Source: Varunaivibrio sulfuroxidans
GTDB taxonomy: Bacteria; Pseudomonadota; Alphaproteobacteria; Rhodospirillales; Magnetovibrionaceae
Assembly (NCBI RefSeq): GCF_029318635.1
Contig: NZ_CP119676.1
Span: 760,614-824,613, forward strand
Length of the DNA: 64,000 nucleotides
Direction of reading: 5' to 3'
A model generated the notes under the pieces. That model had not been told where the DNA came from. It searched no databases and saw only the letters and a list, made by a program, of their open reading frames with translations. Every line of letters starts with the position of its first letter. Within the stretch, counting starts at the first letter, position 1. A program made the translations under genes and the position numbers. Shown here piece by piece: positions 45,121 to 54,317 of this stretch.

Positions 45121-46022
45121 TTCAAGTATTCCCGTCTTCTTTTCAGCTTAAAATTGCGCCACACCAAAATCACGACCATCAGACTAAAGACGAAGGCAAT
45201 TTGGAATTCAGCGCCGAAAACGAACCCCGCCAAGTTTTCGACGGCCCCCAATCCCAGCCCGGCGACGATGACGCCCGGCAAATTTCCGAGCCCGGCGACG
45301 ATGACAACCATGAACGAACGCACCGTATACGGCAGCCCGATGTAGGGTTGAATGGCCCACGCCATCACGACCAAACTGCCGACGGCCCCGCAAATGGCGG
45401 CGTTAATGCCATAGGTCGCGGCGTAAACCCGGTTGGTGTCGATTCCCAAGATTCTCGCCGCGCGGGGATTTTGCGCCGTCGCGCGGATGGCTTGACCAAG
45501 GCGCGATTTTTTGAGGAATAGCCAGAGACCCAAACCCGTCACCAGGGCGAGGATGAAGGCGATCAGCTTAATCGCGGACACCGAAACCATACCGTTGAAA
45601 AACAACAACGTCGGCAATCCGGCATCGGCGGTGCGCACATCGGCGCCGAAGATCTGATTGGACAATTGGGCTATCAAAATCGACAAGCCGAACGTGGCCA
45701 AGATCGATATGAACATGTCCTTGTCAACGACCCGGAAAATCACCGTGTGATAGAGCGCCCAACCGACGCCGTAAAGAACCACGGCGGAAATCGGAATTCC
45801 GAACAAGGGGTGAAGCCCCAGTTTATTCATGACCACCAGGGTGATGAAGCCGCCCAGCATGACGAATTCGCCCTGGACGATATTGATGATGTTCATGACA
45901 CCCCAGACCAGCGCCATGCCGAAAGCGACAAGGGCGAAGATCGCACCGATCAACAAACCGTTGACCATCAGATCAACGAAAAGAAGGGGGGCGTCGAACA
46001 GGATTTGAATATTGCTCAACAT
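45117..46022 (-). CDS. livH: Branched-chain amino acid ABC transporter, permease LivH
   Basis: A 301-residue permease with about eight helices. FGMALVWGVMNIINIVQGEF, RATAQNPRAARILGIDTNRV and GLGNLPGVIVAGLGLGAVEN are typical of LivH. It follows the binding-protein gene after a 74-bp gap holding a hairpin. Confidence 0.92.
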   Translation of the reverse strand: MLSNIQILFDAPLLFVDLMVNGLLIGAIFALVAFGMALVWGVMNIINIVQGEFVMLGGFITLVVMNKLGLHPLFGIPISAVVLYGVGWALYHTVIFRVVDKDMFISILATFGLSILIAQLSNQIFGADVRTADAGLPTLLFFNGMVSVSAIKLIAFILALVTGLGLWLFLKKSRLGQAIRATAQNPRAARILGIDTNRVYAATYGINAAICGAVGSLVVMAWAIQPYIGLPYTVRSFMVVIVAGLGNLPGVIVAGLGLGAVENLAGFVFGAEFQIAFVFSLMVVILVWRNFKLKRRREYLK

Positions 46023-46042
46023 GGAATACGACGTGTTCCCTA

Positions 46043-46077
46043 AAAAATAAAACCCGCCCCACTGTCACGTGGGGCGG
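46043..46077 (-). terminator. Intra-operon terminator between livJ and livH
   Basis: On the minus strand a 9-bp stem CCGCCCCAC-N6-GTGGGGCGG is followed by GTTTTATTTTTTAGG. It lies between the binding-protein and permease genes and would favour livJ expression, as with aapJ. Confidence 0.75.
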
Positions 46078-46096
46078 ATTTCGAATTTGTGGATAC

Positions 46097-47323
46097 TTAG
46101 CGCTTGCTCCACACCGGCGTCGGCCAGCGCAGTTTGGCGGCGGCCCACTTGGCGGGGGCGACAACCTTATACTGGCCGTCTTGAACCTGGAACAGGACCA
46201 TGGGTTTGGCGATATTCTCGCCTTCGGCGTTGAACTTCACCTTACCGTAGAACGTCTCCATATCGGTTGCGGCCAGGGCGTCGCGCACCTTTTTCTGGTC
46301 AAGCGAGTTGGCGCGTTCGAACGCGTCCTTGTAGACCAGCACCGCGGCGGCGGACTCGGCGGCCTGATAAGGCGGAGCATAGCCGTATGTCTTTTCGAAC
46401 AGCTTCGCAAAATCTTCGGCGGTTCCGAAAAGCGGATCCTTATAACTCAGGGTGCGATCCCATTGCGAAGCGCACAGCGTGTATTCGGCGGCCTTGCCGA
46501 ATTTGCCGATGATGTCCGCCGAATCACAGTGGGTCATCGCCAGCATCGGAACATTGATGCGCATGTCCGACAGTTGGCGGATCGCCAACGCCGCACCTTT
46601 GTCGTGACCGGACACGACCAAGAGATCGGGCTTCAAGGCCTTCACCTTGATCAAGGTCGCCGTCATGTCGTTCAGTTCGGGCGGCAGCTTGTCGTCGATG
46701 ACCATCTTCGCGCCGATGCGCTTGGCGTCGGCCAACACACCGTTGCGGATATCCTGGGAGAACGGATCGTTTTGAAAGACCCCGGCAATCCTCACGGTTT
46801 TACCCTTGTTGACCTCGCCGGCCAAGCTGACCGCCGATTGTAGGTACTTATCCGAGGTTGAAAGGACGGCGAACAGGTACTTGTAACCCTTTGTGAACAG
46901 GCTGTTGGATGCGCCGTTGGCCTCGACCATCGGCACGCCGTTATTTTCGGCGACCGGCGCCATCGCCTTGGTCAGACCGGAGCTGTACGGCCCAAGCATG
47001 TAACGCACGCCGTCCTGCTGGATCAAGCGTTCGGCCAATTGGGTGCCACGGGCGGGAGTCGATTCGTCGTCATAGTACTTGACGGCGATTTTATAGGTTT
47101 TTCCCGCGATCTTAACGCCGCCGTGATCATTGATGAGTTTGACGGCCAAATCGTAACCGTTCTTGGTATTTTTTCCGTTGGTGGAATATTTCCCCGTCAT
47201 CGAAACGGCGGCGCCCAGCGTAATCGTGTCGCTGGCGGCATACGCCTGACTGGTCACGCCCAACGTCAAGGCAATAGCCGCTGCGCCAAGCGCAGCGGCG
47301 CCGACGAACTGTCTGGATTTCAT
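46097..47323 (-). CDS. livJ: Branched-chain amino acid-type ABC transporter, binding protein
   Basis: A 408-residue secreted protein with a clear signal peptide (residues 1-29, cleavage after AYA). The type-1 periplasmic fold shows GAAVSMTGKYSTNGKNTKNG, YYDDESTPARGTQLAERLI and MLGPYSSGLTKAMAPVAENN. Some relatives bind aromatic or amide substrates, so the exact ligand is uncertain. AGGGAGGA precedes the ATG. It is first in livJHMGF. Confidence 0.88.
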   Translation of the reverse strand: MKSRQFVGAAALGAAAIALTLGVTSQAYAASDTITLGAAVSMTGKYSTNGKNTKNGYDLAVKLINDHGGVKIAGKTYKIAVKYYDDESTPARGTQLAERLIQQDGVRYMLGPYSSGLTKAMAPVAENNGVPMVEANGASNSLFTKGYKYLFAVLSTSDKYLQSAVSLAGEVNKGKTVRIAGVFQNDPFSQDIRNGVLADAKRIGAKMVIDDKLPPELNDMTATLIKVKALKPDLLVVSGHDKGAALAIRQLSDMRINVPMLAMTHCDSADIIGKFGKAAEYTLCASQWDRTLSYKDPLFGTAEDFAKLFEKTYGYAPPYQAAESAAAVLVYKDAFERANSLDQKKVRDALAATDMETFYGKVKFNAEGENIAKPMVLFQVQDGQYKVVAPAKWAAAKLRWPTPVWSKR

Positions 47324-47546
47324 TTAATCCTCCCTGTGAATTAGCCACCGGCCGTTGCCCGCAGCGAGTTTACGATCACCCCATTTATGTTCCCGGCGCG
47401 GCGCGACGTATCGAAGCCAAAACACACTCACCCCCGCCGGGGGATACTCCCTGGCCGGGGAGTGTAGCCCAGATGCATACGACTGCAACCCGAAAAACAG
47501 GAAAGAAGGAGACTAAAAGGAGACTAAGGAGAGCCCCCCCTGCAGT

Positions 47547-48092
47547 TCAATCGGCGTCCACGGGTTTGGCGCCCGGAACCCATGATTGCACGGAAACGGG
47601 CGCGCCATGTTGGGTGACCATGATCTTCTTTCCTAAACCCGGATGTTCCCTTTTTTTCTTATTCGACGCATTTTGAAAGCTGGAACGCATGGCGTCCAAG
47701 GGTATTTCCGTTCGCCGCCCCTTGCGCAAGGCCAAACCATACGCGTTGTTGTCGTTAATAAGGCGATTTAGGTGTTCAACCGATAAGTGTCCAAATTTTT
47801 TCCAAATTCCGTCCAGAAATTTTTCCACCTGATCGGGTAAAAAAATATCGACCTCGACATCGGGACGCCCCTTCATGAAGGCCCTATAGACGGTCGGTTC
47901 GATCGGCCCCATTTCATCGGCGACGAAAACCGCCGGCATCAGTTTTTTTCCGCGATGCACCACCGCATAGTAGGCCTGAGCCAAATAGAGCAGCCTCTGC
48001 ATCTTTTGCGGGGCAAGATATTCGTTTTGATTCAAAGCCGTATCGGCGAACCAAAAGGCCACATCAAAAGTCGTGTCAACGGCAAATGCCAT
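47547..48092 (-). CDS. SocA/GepA-like protein (DUF4065, Panacea domain)
   Basis: A 181-residue soluble protein. VAFWFADTALNQNEYLAPQK, MQRLLYLAQAYYAVVHRGKK and LMPAVFVADEMGPIEPTVYR define the DUF4065/SocA-like fold, found in phage GepA proteins and in the Caulobacter antitoxin and proteolysis adaptor SocA. GAGGAAA lies 8 bases before ATG 48092. No small toxin-like partner sits next to it: the neighbours are a hook-like gene and the livJ promoter. The tail after residue 145 is not part of the known domain. Confidence 0.75.
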   Translation of the reverse strand: MAFAVDTTFDVAFWFADTALNQNEYLAPQKMQRLLYLAQAYYAVVHRGKKLMPAVFVADEMGPIEPTVYRAFMKGRPDVEVDIFLPDQVEKFLDGIWKKFGHLSVEHLNRLINDNNAYGLALRKGRRTEIPLDAMRSSFQNASNKKKREHPGLGKKIMVTQHGAPVSVQSWVPGAKPVDAD

Positions 48093-48308
48093 GCGTTCCG
48101 TTTCCTCGCCCATAAGTCCAACAGCCATCCCTCTCCGCGCCCCTCTTCCCACGGGAAGGAGGACATACACCGACGAAAGTCCGCCCGCCAATGGCGACAA
48201 GTATACGATCCCGAACGACACGCTTTCAACGGCCCGTTCAGGGTATTGCGATTAAGGCAAAAAAGTATTAACGCGCCCCTTCCGCAAGAGGATTCTCGTC
48301 CGACGGCG

Positions 48309-49589
48309 TTACGCCCGGACGTTCAAAAGGCTGCGGGTGATGTCGCCGGCGGCCTGGATCGTTTTGACATTCGCCGTGTACGCGGTTTCGGCGACGATCA
48401 GATCGACAAATTGACGCGCGATGTCCACGTTCGAGGCCTCAAGCGCGCCCCCGGCGATCGTTCCGGCCCCGCCTTGTCCCGCCGTCCGCGCAAGCGGCGC
48501 GCCCGAGGCCTGGGTCGCGATATAAACATTGCCGGTTTGCGCCTCAAGCCCCGAAGGATTGGCGAACGTTGCGACCGCGACGCGATAGAGGGGGCGGCTG
48601 TCGCCATTGGCGTATTGGGCGCTGACGGTGCCGTCGGATGCGACCAGAACACCCCGCGCCGCCGCGGGTTTGCCCCCATCGGCGCTAATCGCCCCGATCT
48701 GAAAGTTCCCGGCAAACTGCGTAAGGCCGTTGAGGCCGCCGCTTTTCCCTAGATTTAGGGCGACATTAAGATCGGCCCCTCCGGTGCTCAAGGAAGTAGC
48801 GAAAAGATTGGGCGCGCTTGTCGTATCGACCGCACCGTCGCCGGTGGTGTCGAACCCGGCCAGAGCGCCGTCGGCATTGAAGTGCACACCGACCGTATAA
48901 GCCCCGCCACCGGCGCCGCCCAGTTGCGCGGTGCTCACCGCGCCCCCACTGACGCCGTCGCTGATCGCGCCGATGGAAAGACGATAGGTGTTCGCCCCCT
49001 CCTGCTTGAAATTGAGGGTCGCGTTCAAAGCGTTGCCCTGAGAATCGGTCAGTTGAACATTGACGTCATGACTTTGGCCGTTCGGCGCGTTGGCCGGAAG
49101 ATTAGCGCTGAGCGCGAGGTTTTCCGTCGCCCGCGCATCCAGACCCCGCCCGCCGACATGCACCGGGGCCGGGGTGTCGGAAGTCGGCTTCCCCGCCCCG
49201 TCAAGCGGATAGCCTAATAAGGTCTGACCCGATACGTTTTTCAAAGTGCCGTCGGCGGCAAGGGAGAACGCCCCCGAACGAGTATAGCCAAGCCCGCCCG
49301 CGCCCGCGCGGGCGACGGTGAAGTATCCCGGCCCCGACAACGCGAGGTCGGTGGCGTCGGGCGTCGCCTGTAACAAACCTTGAATGGAGGCCTGAGTGCG
49401 CGGCGCGCTCTGCACGCCGCCCGGCGCATAGGCCGTCGGGCTTTGTCTCGTCGTCACCGTCTTGGCCTCAAGGCGCACCGCCTTATAGCCCGCGGTATTG
49501 GCGTTGGCGATGTTGTCCGCCGCCGCGCCAACGCGCTGCGCATTCAATTGAAGACCGGAAACTGCCGAAGAAAAAATATTCGAGATCAC
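48309..49589 (-). CDS. Flagellar hook/rod-type protein (FlgE/FlgF/FlgG family)
   Basis: A 426-residue axial protein. The N-terminal rod domain reads SSAVSGLQLNAQRVGAAADN then IANANTAGYKAVRLE, and the C-terminal domain reads LEASNVDIARQFVDLIVAET then TANVKTIQAAGDITRSLLNV, both hallmarks of the hook-rod family. The FlgE/F/G body is in between (GPGYFTVARAGAGGLGYTRS, GQTLLGYPLDG). The length fits FlgE best. GTG at 49589 is taken as the start because in-frame sequence upstream is only tandem repeat; the site GGTGG is a weak ribosome-binding site. No other flagellar genes are adjacent. Confidence 0.78.
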   Translation of the reverse strand: MISNIFSSAVSGLQLNAQRVGAAADNIANANTAGYKAVRLEAKTVTTRQSPTAYAPGGVQSAPRTQASIQGLLQATPDATDLALSGPGYFTVARAGAGGLGYTRSGAFSLAADGTLKNVSGQTLLGYPLDGAGKPTSDTPAPVHVGGRGLDARATENLALSANLPANAPNGQSHDVNVQLTDSQGNALNATLNFKQEGANTYRLSIGAISDGVSGGAVSTAQLGGAGGGAYTVGVHFNADGALAGFDTTGDGAVDTTSAPNLFATSLSTGGADLNVALNLGKSGGLNGLTQFAGNFQIGAISADGGKPAAARGVLVASDGTVSAQYANGDSRPLYRVAVATFANPSGLEAQTGNVYIATQASGAPLARTAGQGGAGTIAGGALEASNVDIARQFVDLIVAETAYTANVKTIQAAGDITRSLLNVRA

Positions 49590-49610
49590 CGCAATCCACC
49601 GTACCCAAAG

Positions 49611-49665
49611 CCGCACCAAAGCCGCACCAAAGCCGCACCAAAGCCGCACCAAAGCCGCACCAAAG
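49611..49665. repeat. 11-bp tandem repeat (five perfect units) upstream of the hook-like gene
   Basis: CCGCACCAAAG is repeated five times without gap or mismatch, with partial units on both sides (about 49605-49670). On the minus (coding) strand the unit is CTTTGGTGCGG and is free of stops in every frame, encoding LWCGFGAALVR periodically. It lies 22 bp before the GTG start of the hook-like gene. Confidence 0.95.
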
Positions 49666-49774
49666 CCGCCATGAATCCCGGCTCATGACATCCCCACACT
49701 CACGACGGGAACCGACAGGGTAGTATGCCCGATACCCGGCGCATCACCAGTGACGACAATCACAGAACGCAAAA

Positions 49775-49791
49775 TTAGGTCCTGGCCCTAG
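49775..49791 (-). repeat. Short dispersed motif at a gene end (CTAGGG-CAGGACCTAA)
   Basis: On the minus strand this reads CTAGGGCCAGGACCTAA. It differs by one base from 60358-60374 and closely resembles 17327-17342. It contains the stop codon of the neighbouring hypothetical gene. The meaning is unknown; it may be the edge of a decayed mobile element. Confidence 0.5.
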
Positions 49792-50219
49792 AGGGAGATG
49801 CGCACCGTATGGGCCGGTCCCGCCGCCGCTGCGCCGATCACGTGGGCCGTTTTTTCGTAGGCGGAAATGGCGCGGGCGAGCAATCCCCCAAACGACTTCA
49901 CGCCCCTCACGGCCGCGCCGCCATGGAGGCCTTCATGCTCGTCGATCGTCCCTAAAATGGCGGCGAAGGTCGCGCTCGGCGTTTGAAACAAAATTCCCGG
50001 CCTGCGCCGTGAATGTTTATCCCCAGCCGCCCGTTCCTCGCCTTTTTTCTCGACGAACTGAAATTGGTATTCCGCGTCATTGAGATGGGGTCCGTCATGA
50101 CTTTTCAGGCCTTCTACCCGTTCCTGCGACGATGTCGCCGGGCCACGCAACCCCACCCGCCCGGCGGGTATTCCGCCGGCGACGTTCGAACCCGATGAAA
50201 CTCGTGCCGCCTGATTCAT
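49788..50219 (-). CDS. Hypothetical protein upstream of the hook-like gene
   Basis: A 143-residue soluble protein without signal or membrane segment. The N-terminal half is polar and low in structure. The C-terminal half (FGGLLARAISAYEKTAHVIG) looks helical and could fold as a coiled-coil or export-substrate tail. Start 50219 (MNQAARVSS) is chosen; an in-frame codon at 50243 is possible. It is on the same strand as the hook-like gene, 199 bp upstream, so a flagella-linked role is possible but unproven. I do not recognise the family. Confidence 0.55.
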   Translation of the reverse strand: MNQAARVSSGSNVAGGIPAGRVGLRGPATSSQERVEGLKSHDGPHLNDAEYQFQFVEKKGEERAAGDKHSRRRPGILFQTPSATFAAILGTIDEHEGLHGGAAVRGVKSFGGLLARAISAYEKTAHVIGAAAAGPAHTVRISL

Positions 50220-50617
50220 GGCCTTTGTTTCGCCGCGCCTCAAAAGACGCGCGCTCTCCGACTATAAAAACCCCGCCGGGCATGGGCCGCCTTCGCCTCG
50301 CAAAGAAGCGAACCGCCCACCCCGCGCTTCGTCCGGTTGCCCAGACCTTACACCAGATATAGTCACGCCGGCATCATATTGCTCGAAAAACCCCCAAAAA
50401 CAGGACATCTCCCTTTCGACGGACATTATGGTTAAATAATACTTAAGTTTGTTTAAAAATAAACTATAAAATACGACAAGATACTGTGATCGTTATATTT
50501 TACCTCACCTCACCTCCAATTTAAAATTTTGCCCCGACGCAGCGACAGCGACCAACGCACCCCCTCCCCTCGCTGGTCCGGCCCAAAGGATTTCGAATCT
50601 TGTTGAACGAAACCAAG
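50220..50617. other. 398-bp intergenic region, no gene seen
   Basis: The left part is GC-rich, the right part (50420-50500) strongly AT-rich with several TTTAAA-type tracts and an imperfect inverted repeat AGTTT...AAACT near 50450. No gene, tRNA or clear terminator was found. Low base composition here could mark promoters for the hypothetical gene on the left. Confidence 0.5.
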
Positions 50618-51454
50618 TCAACTCTTTGAATTTAAATATTTTTTAATAAAATCCACGATGCCGATCTGGACGTTGAAATCATAAAGATCACTGTGTTTCC
50701 CGCCCTCGACCCACAACGCTTCCTTGGGCGGCAGGGCCGCGGCGAACACCGCGCGCCCCTGTCCCACGGGCACCGTCGGGTCCGCCGTGCCATGCACGAC
50801 ACACAACGGGGTATCGATTCGAGCAATTTTGGAAAGGCTGTCATAACGGTCGCGCGCCAACGTCTTGACCGGTAAAAAGGGGTAGCGATGGCGGCCTGCA
50901 TCCCCCATCGAGGTAAAAGGCGCCTCCAGAACCACGCACCCCACGGGGGCGCCCTTGGCGGCGTATTCCCAAGCCATTTGGACAGCGATCCCCGTGCCTA
51001 GGGATTCGCCGTAAATCACCCACCGGGCCGGGGGGATACCCTCGCGACTGAGAAAATTCAGCGCCGCGCGCGCATCCACGTACAAACCTTTTTCCGATGG
51101 GCGACCCGGATTGGCGCCATACCCCCGATAGCCCACCAGAAGGACCCCCATGGCGCGATCCAGGTAGGGGCGAACCTTATCGCCGCGTTCGGTCAGATTA
51201 CCCGCGTTCCCTTGAAAATAAACCACCGTCGGCGCCACCGCGCGCGGGGCCGGGCGGTACCACGACACCAGGACGAGACCGTCGTCACCCGTTATCGTCA
51301 CTTCGTCCATCTCGGGCACCCCGCCCTGTCGCCGCGAGGACGCGGTGGTGTCGGGATTGTACATCAACCGGCGTTGCAGCGCCCACATGATCCCGACCAC
51401 GGCGCTATAAGCGATGGCTCCGGCGACGATCGTCTGAATGACCATTTCGCCCAA
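50618..51454 (-). CDS. Alpha/beta hydrolase (ABHD13/BEM46-like), membrane-anchored
   Basis: A 278-residue protein with an N-terminal membrane helix (about residues 5-27) and an alpha/beta hydrolase fold. It has the oxyanion loop YFQGNAGN, the nucleophile elbow YGESLGTG (Ser), the acid in HGTADPTVP and the histidine in GGKHSDLYD. Such proteins are esterases or lipases of unknown substrate. Start at 51454 or 51445 is equally possible. Confidence 0.83.
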   Translation of the reverse strand: MGEMVIQTIVAGAIAYSAVVGIMWALQRRLMYNPDTTASSRRQGGVPEMDEVTITGDDGLVLVSWYRPAPRAVAPTVVYFQGNAGNLTERGDKVRPYLDRAMGVLLVGYRGYGANPGRPSEKGLYVDARAALNFLSREGIPPARWVIYGESLGTGIAVQMAWEYAAKGAPVGCVVLEAPFTSMGDAGRHRYPFLPVKTLARDRYDSLSKIARIDTPLCVVHGTADPTVPVGQGRAVFAAALPPKEALWVEGGKHSDLYDFNVQIGIVDFIKKYLNSKS

Positions 51455-51481
51455 TCCTCCAACATCACGAGACCGGAAATT

Positions 51482-51814
51482 TTATCGCTTTTTCACGCAG
51501 GCGAACACGGCGGCGACCGGCGTGGCTAACGGGCAAAGCGTGTAATCGTGCTTGATATAACGGATCGCCTTGGAAAATTTCGCGCACTGCGCATGGGCCA
51601 GCGCCGCGACCTGTTGGGGCGTGCTGTCCAGACTGGAATAACAAATCGTCACCTGCCTCCGGTCAGTGATACTTTGACCATAATCCGGGCGCGTGCGATC
51701 GAATTCCCCGCTCCGGTAGACGTACGGCGCACTCGCCGCGCACCCCGCAAGCGCAAGCGCCACGGTCAATACGACCAACGCCAACCCCCGACGATGAAGA
51801 CCATCAATACACAT
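51482..51814 (-). CDS. Small lipoprotein
   Basis: A 110-residue protein with a signal peptide ending in the lipobox LAGC (lipidated Cys near residue 25). The mature part has four more cysteines (ICYSS, AQCAKF, TLCPL, FACVKK), possibly two disulfides, and a pattern seen in many uncharacterised proteobacterial lipoproteins. It lies 27 bp upstream of the hydrolase gene on the same strand. No specific function can be assigned. Confidence 0.75.
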   Translation of the reverse strand: MCIDGLHRRGLALVVLTVALALAGCAASAPYVYRSGEFDRTRPDYGQSITDRRQVTICYSSLDSTPQQVAALAHAQCAKFSKAIRYIKHDYTLCPLATPVAAVFACVKKR

Positions 51815-51999
51815 GGTTCATCTATACCCCCGAACGGGACGCGGCGGCAACGCCCATGTCGGATCTCTCCGAAGACAGGACCCCGTCTCCTATCCGGGCG
51901 CACGATGGTCTTGCCAAGAAGGCTCGGCTCACGCCATGATCCGAGAAACTTTTCTCGCCGAACGACGGCGCAAACCAAAATCACACTCGGGATCACATC

Positions 52000-52563
52000 A
52001 TGAGCCTTCCTCTTATCGTCGGCATTTCCGGCGCCACGGGCGTTATCTACGCCATCGAGGCGCTAAAAGCGTTGAAAGACATGAAGGTGCCGACACATCT
52101 GGTGATTAGCGAAGCCGGCGTGCGCACCCTGGCGATCGAAAGCGATGTCGGCCTGGACGAACTGCGCGGCCTCGCCGACGTGGTTCACAACATCAAAGAT
52201 ATCGGCGCGTCGATCGCCAGCGGCTCGTTCCGCACCCGCGGCATGCTCATCGCCCCGTGTTCGATCAAGACCCTGTCGGGTATCGCCCATTCATACAGCC
52301 AAAATCTGTTGATCCGCGCCGCCGACGTCACCTTGAAGGAGCGTCGCCCGCTGGTCCTGATGGTGCGCGAAACGCCGCTGCACAAGGGCCATCTGGAACT
52401 GATGGTGCGCGCCAGCGACTTAGGCGCGCTGATCCTGCCTCCGATGCCCGCCTTTTACCATCGCCCCACGCGTATCGCCGACATCGTCCGCCAAAGCGTG
52501 GGGCGCGCGCTCGATCATTTCGGCATCGATCATCCCGCCGTCTCTCGCTGGCAGGGTGGTTGA
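52000..52563 (+). CDS. ubiX: Flavin prenyltransferase UbiX
   Basis: A 187-residue flavoprotein that makes prenylated FMN, the cofactor of UbiD decarboxylases in ubiquinone synthesis. GISGATGVIYAIEAL, the SGSFRTRGMLIAPCSIKTLS motif and LVLMVRETPLHKGHLELM are conserved UbiX elements. Its partner ubiD is not in the window. It converges on the M48 protease gene. Confidence 0.92.
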   Translation: MSLPLIVGISGATGVIYAIEALKALKDMKVPTHLVISEAGVRTLAIESDVGLDELRGLADVVHNIKDIGASIASGSFRTRGMLIAPCSIKTLSGIAHSYSQNLLIRAADVTLKERRPLVLMVRETPLHKGHLELMVRASDLGALILPPMPAFYHRPTRIADIVRQSVGRALDHFGIDHPAVSRWQGG

Positions 52564-52583
52564 GACGCGACCTCGGAACGCAT

Positions 52584-53519
52584 TCAACGCCACCAACGCA
52601 GAAACCAGCGAATGGGCGCCCTGAGCAACCCTTCCCATTGGGCGGCATGGATGTCGTCACTCAGAAAGCGCGCCGGCAGCGGCGGGCTGTCCACGGGTAT
52701 CGCCAGAAGCCGCTCGATTCGCGCCTGCGTCGCCGGATGGGTGCGTAACAACGAAGGGTCCATCCCCGGACGGCGCGGCAGAAACATCCGCCGCCAAAGG
52801 TCTTCCTGCTGAATTTCGAGCTTCTCCAAGGCGTGCGCCAAACCGATCGGATCGCCGCTCAAAGCCACCGCGCCGATGTCGGCGTCAAACTCGCGTACCC
52901 GCGACAGGCCGAGTTGCATCAACAGGCTCAACAGTGGCGCGCCGACCAAGAGCAGCAACACCGGGAGCGGCACATAACCGCCGGGCGCCGCCCCGGACAC
53001 CGCTAGGGGAATGTTCAACAGCAAAAACAAAACCCCCAGAAAAGACAGGCTGCGCGTCATCCGCGTCACCAGATCGGCCAGTCCCAAAATTTTCAAATCG
53101 CCATGGCGGATGTGACTGACTTCATGAGCGAGAACCCCGGCAAGCTCGCGAATCGTCATTGTCTTCACCAGGGCGTCGGTGAGCACGATCGTCGCCTCGC
53201 GCGGGTCCCCCCCCAGGGTGAAAGCCTGCATGATCTGGCTTTCGACCAAGTAAATGCGCGGAATCCGGCCCAGGTGGGCGCGGCGCGCCAGTTCGCCGAT
53301 CAGTTCCCCCAACGGCGGCAAGTCCTCGGCGTCGAGACGGTAGGCCCCGATCGCGTGCAGCAGCATCTTTGGCGAAACGTTCTGGCCAAAAGCCAGGATC
53401 ACCCACCCCATGGCGACGATCAACACCACGCCTTCCACCCCCGACAGGAACCAGCCGACCGCCGCCAATAGGGCCGTCATCATGGCGAGCAGGGCGACGG
53501 TATGAAAAACGTTACGCAT
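52584..53519 (-). CDS. M48-family zinc metalloprotease (HtpX-like)
   Basis: A 311-residue membrane protease. The HEXXH site is LAHEVSHIRHGD (about residues 131-142), with the third ligand glutamate in SRVREFDADIGAV. Hydrophobic segments at residues 7-45 and 150-205 anchor it in the inner membrane. HtpX-like enzymes degrade misfolded membrane proteins. The C-terminus THPATQARIERLLAI is typical of M48B. Confidence 0.85.
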   Translation of the reverse strand: MRNVFHTVALLAMMTALLAAVGWFLSGVEGVVLIVAMGWVILAFGQNVSPKMLLHAIGAYRLDAEDLPPLGELIGELARRAHLGRIPRIYLVESQIMQAFTLGGDPREATIVLTDALVKTMTIRELAGVLAHEVSHIRHGDLKILGLADLVTRMTRSLSFLGVLFLLLNIPLAVSGAAPGGYVPLPVLLLLVGAPLLSLLMQLGLSRVREFDADIGAVALSGDPIGLAHALEKLEIQQEDLWRRMFLPRRPGMDPSLLRTHPATQARIERLLAIPVDSPPLPARFLSDDIHAAQWEGLLRAPIRWFLRWWR

Positions 53520-53579
53520 CGGGTTCTGTCCTTACAGCGGCGCCGGAGGAGCCAAGTCCGGCCGGAGAATTCCCTCGTC

Positions 53580-54122
53580 TCAGGCGTCCCCCTTGCCAAG
53601 GAACGTTGGATCGGCATCTTGTACCTCGACCAGCAGATCGCAAACGTAACGCACCGCCCCCTGCCCACCGGACCTGGGGACGACGTAGCGCGCGACGGCG
53701 TTCACCGCCGCGACGGCGTCGTTGACGGTGAGCGGCAAGCCGACCGCGCGCAACACATCGACGTCGTTGATATCGTCGCCGATGTGGGCCACCTGATCGA
53801 GCGTGACGCCCAATTTCGCGCAAATTTCACGAAGCGTGCCCAACTTATCACGAACACCGAGATAAGCACGCTCGATGCCCAGCGATTCGGCCCGGTGACG
53901 GATCGACGGCGTCGTGCTGGCGGTAATGATGCAAACCTCGATTCCGGCGCGCTGAACCAGCTTTATGCCCATGCCGTCCTTGACGTTAAATTTACGCATC
54001 TGACCGCCGTGATCGTCGAAATACATCCCGCCGTCGGTTAAAACACCATCCACATCTAGCGACAACACCTTGATATATTGCAATTTTTTCTTAAGGTCAT
54101 CGGCGCTTAAATATGACGTCAT
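53580..54122 (-). CDS. kdsC: KdsC-type HAD phosphatase (KDO 8-phosphate phosphatase)
   Basis: A 180-residue class-C0 HAD hydrolase without cap. Motif I is SLDVDGVLTDG, motif II TAS (IITASTTP), the lysine lies in VRDKLGTLREI, and motif III is GDDINDVDVLR. Length and motifs fit KdsC, which makes KDO for lipopolysaccharide. N-acylneuraminate-type phosphatases are close relatives. Start 54122 is taken; no kdsD or lpt genes adjoin. Confidence 0.83.
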   Translation of the reverse strand: MTSYLSADDLKKKLQYIKVLSLDVDGVLTDGGMYFDDHGGQMRKFNVKDGMGIKLVQRAGIEVCIITASTTPSIRHRAESLGIERAYLGVRDKLGTLREICAKLGVTLDQVAHIGDDINDVDVLRAVGLPLTVNDAVAAVNAVARYVVPRSGGQGAVRYVCDLLVEVQDADPTFLGKGDA

Positions 54123-54317
54123 GATGCTTTCGCTCTCTCTCGTTTCCCTTTGTGACACCGGGCGAACGCGCCCGGTGCGTTTAGGGGATGACATGCCGGA
54201 ATTGAATTTCTATGGTCGGCGGATCATAGGCCGAGGACCGACAAAACGGCAAGGGGGGGCGCGCACCGCCCACACGGCGCCGGGACATCGCAACCGTTCG
54301 TAGGGGATATCTTCACC

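Noticed and set aside
49605..49670. Possible CRISPR array
   Set aside because: The 11-bp units are directly adjacent with no spacers and there are no cas genes; it is a simple tandem repeat.
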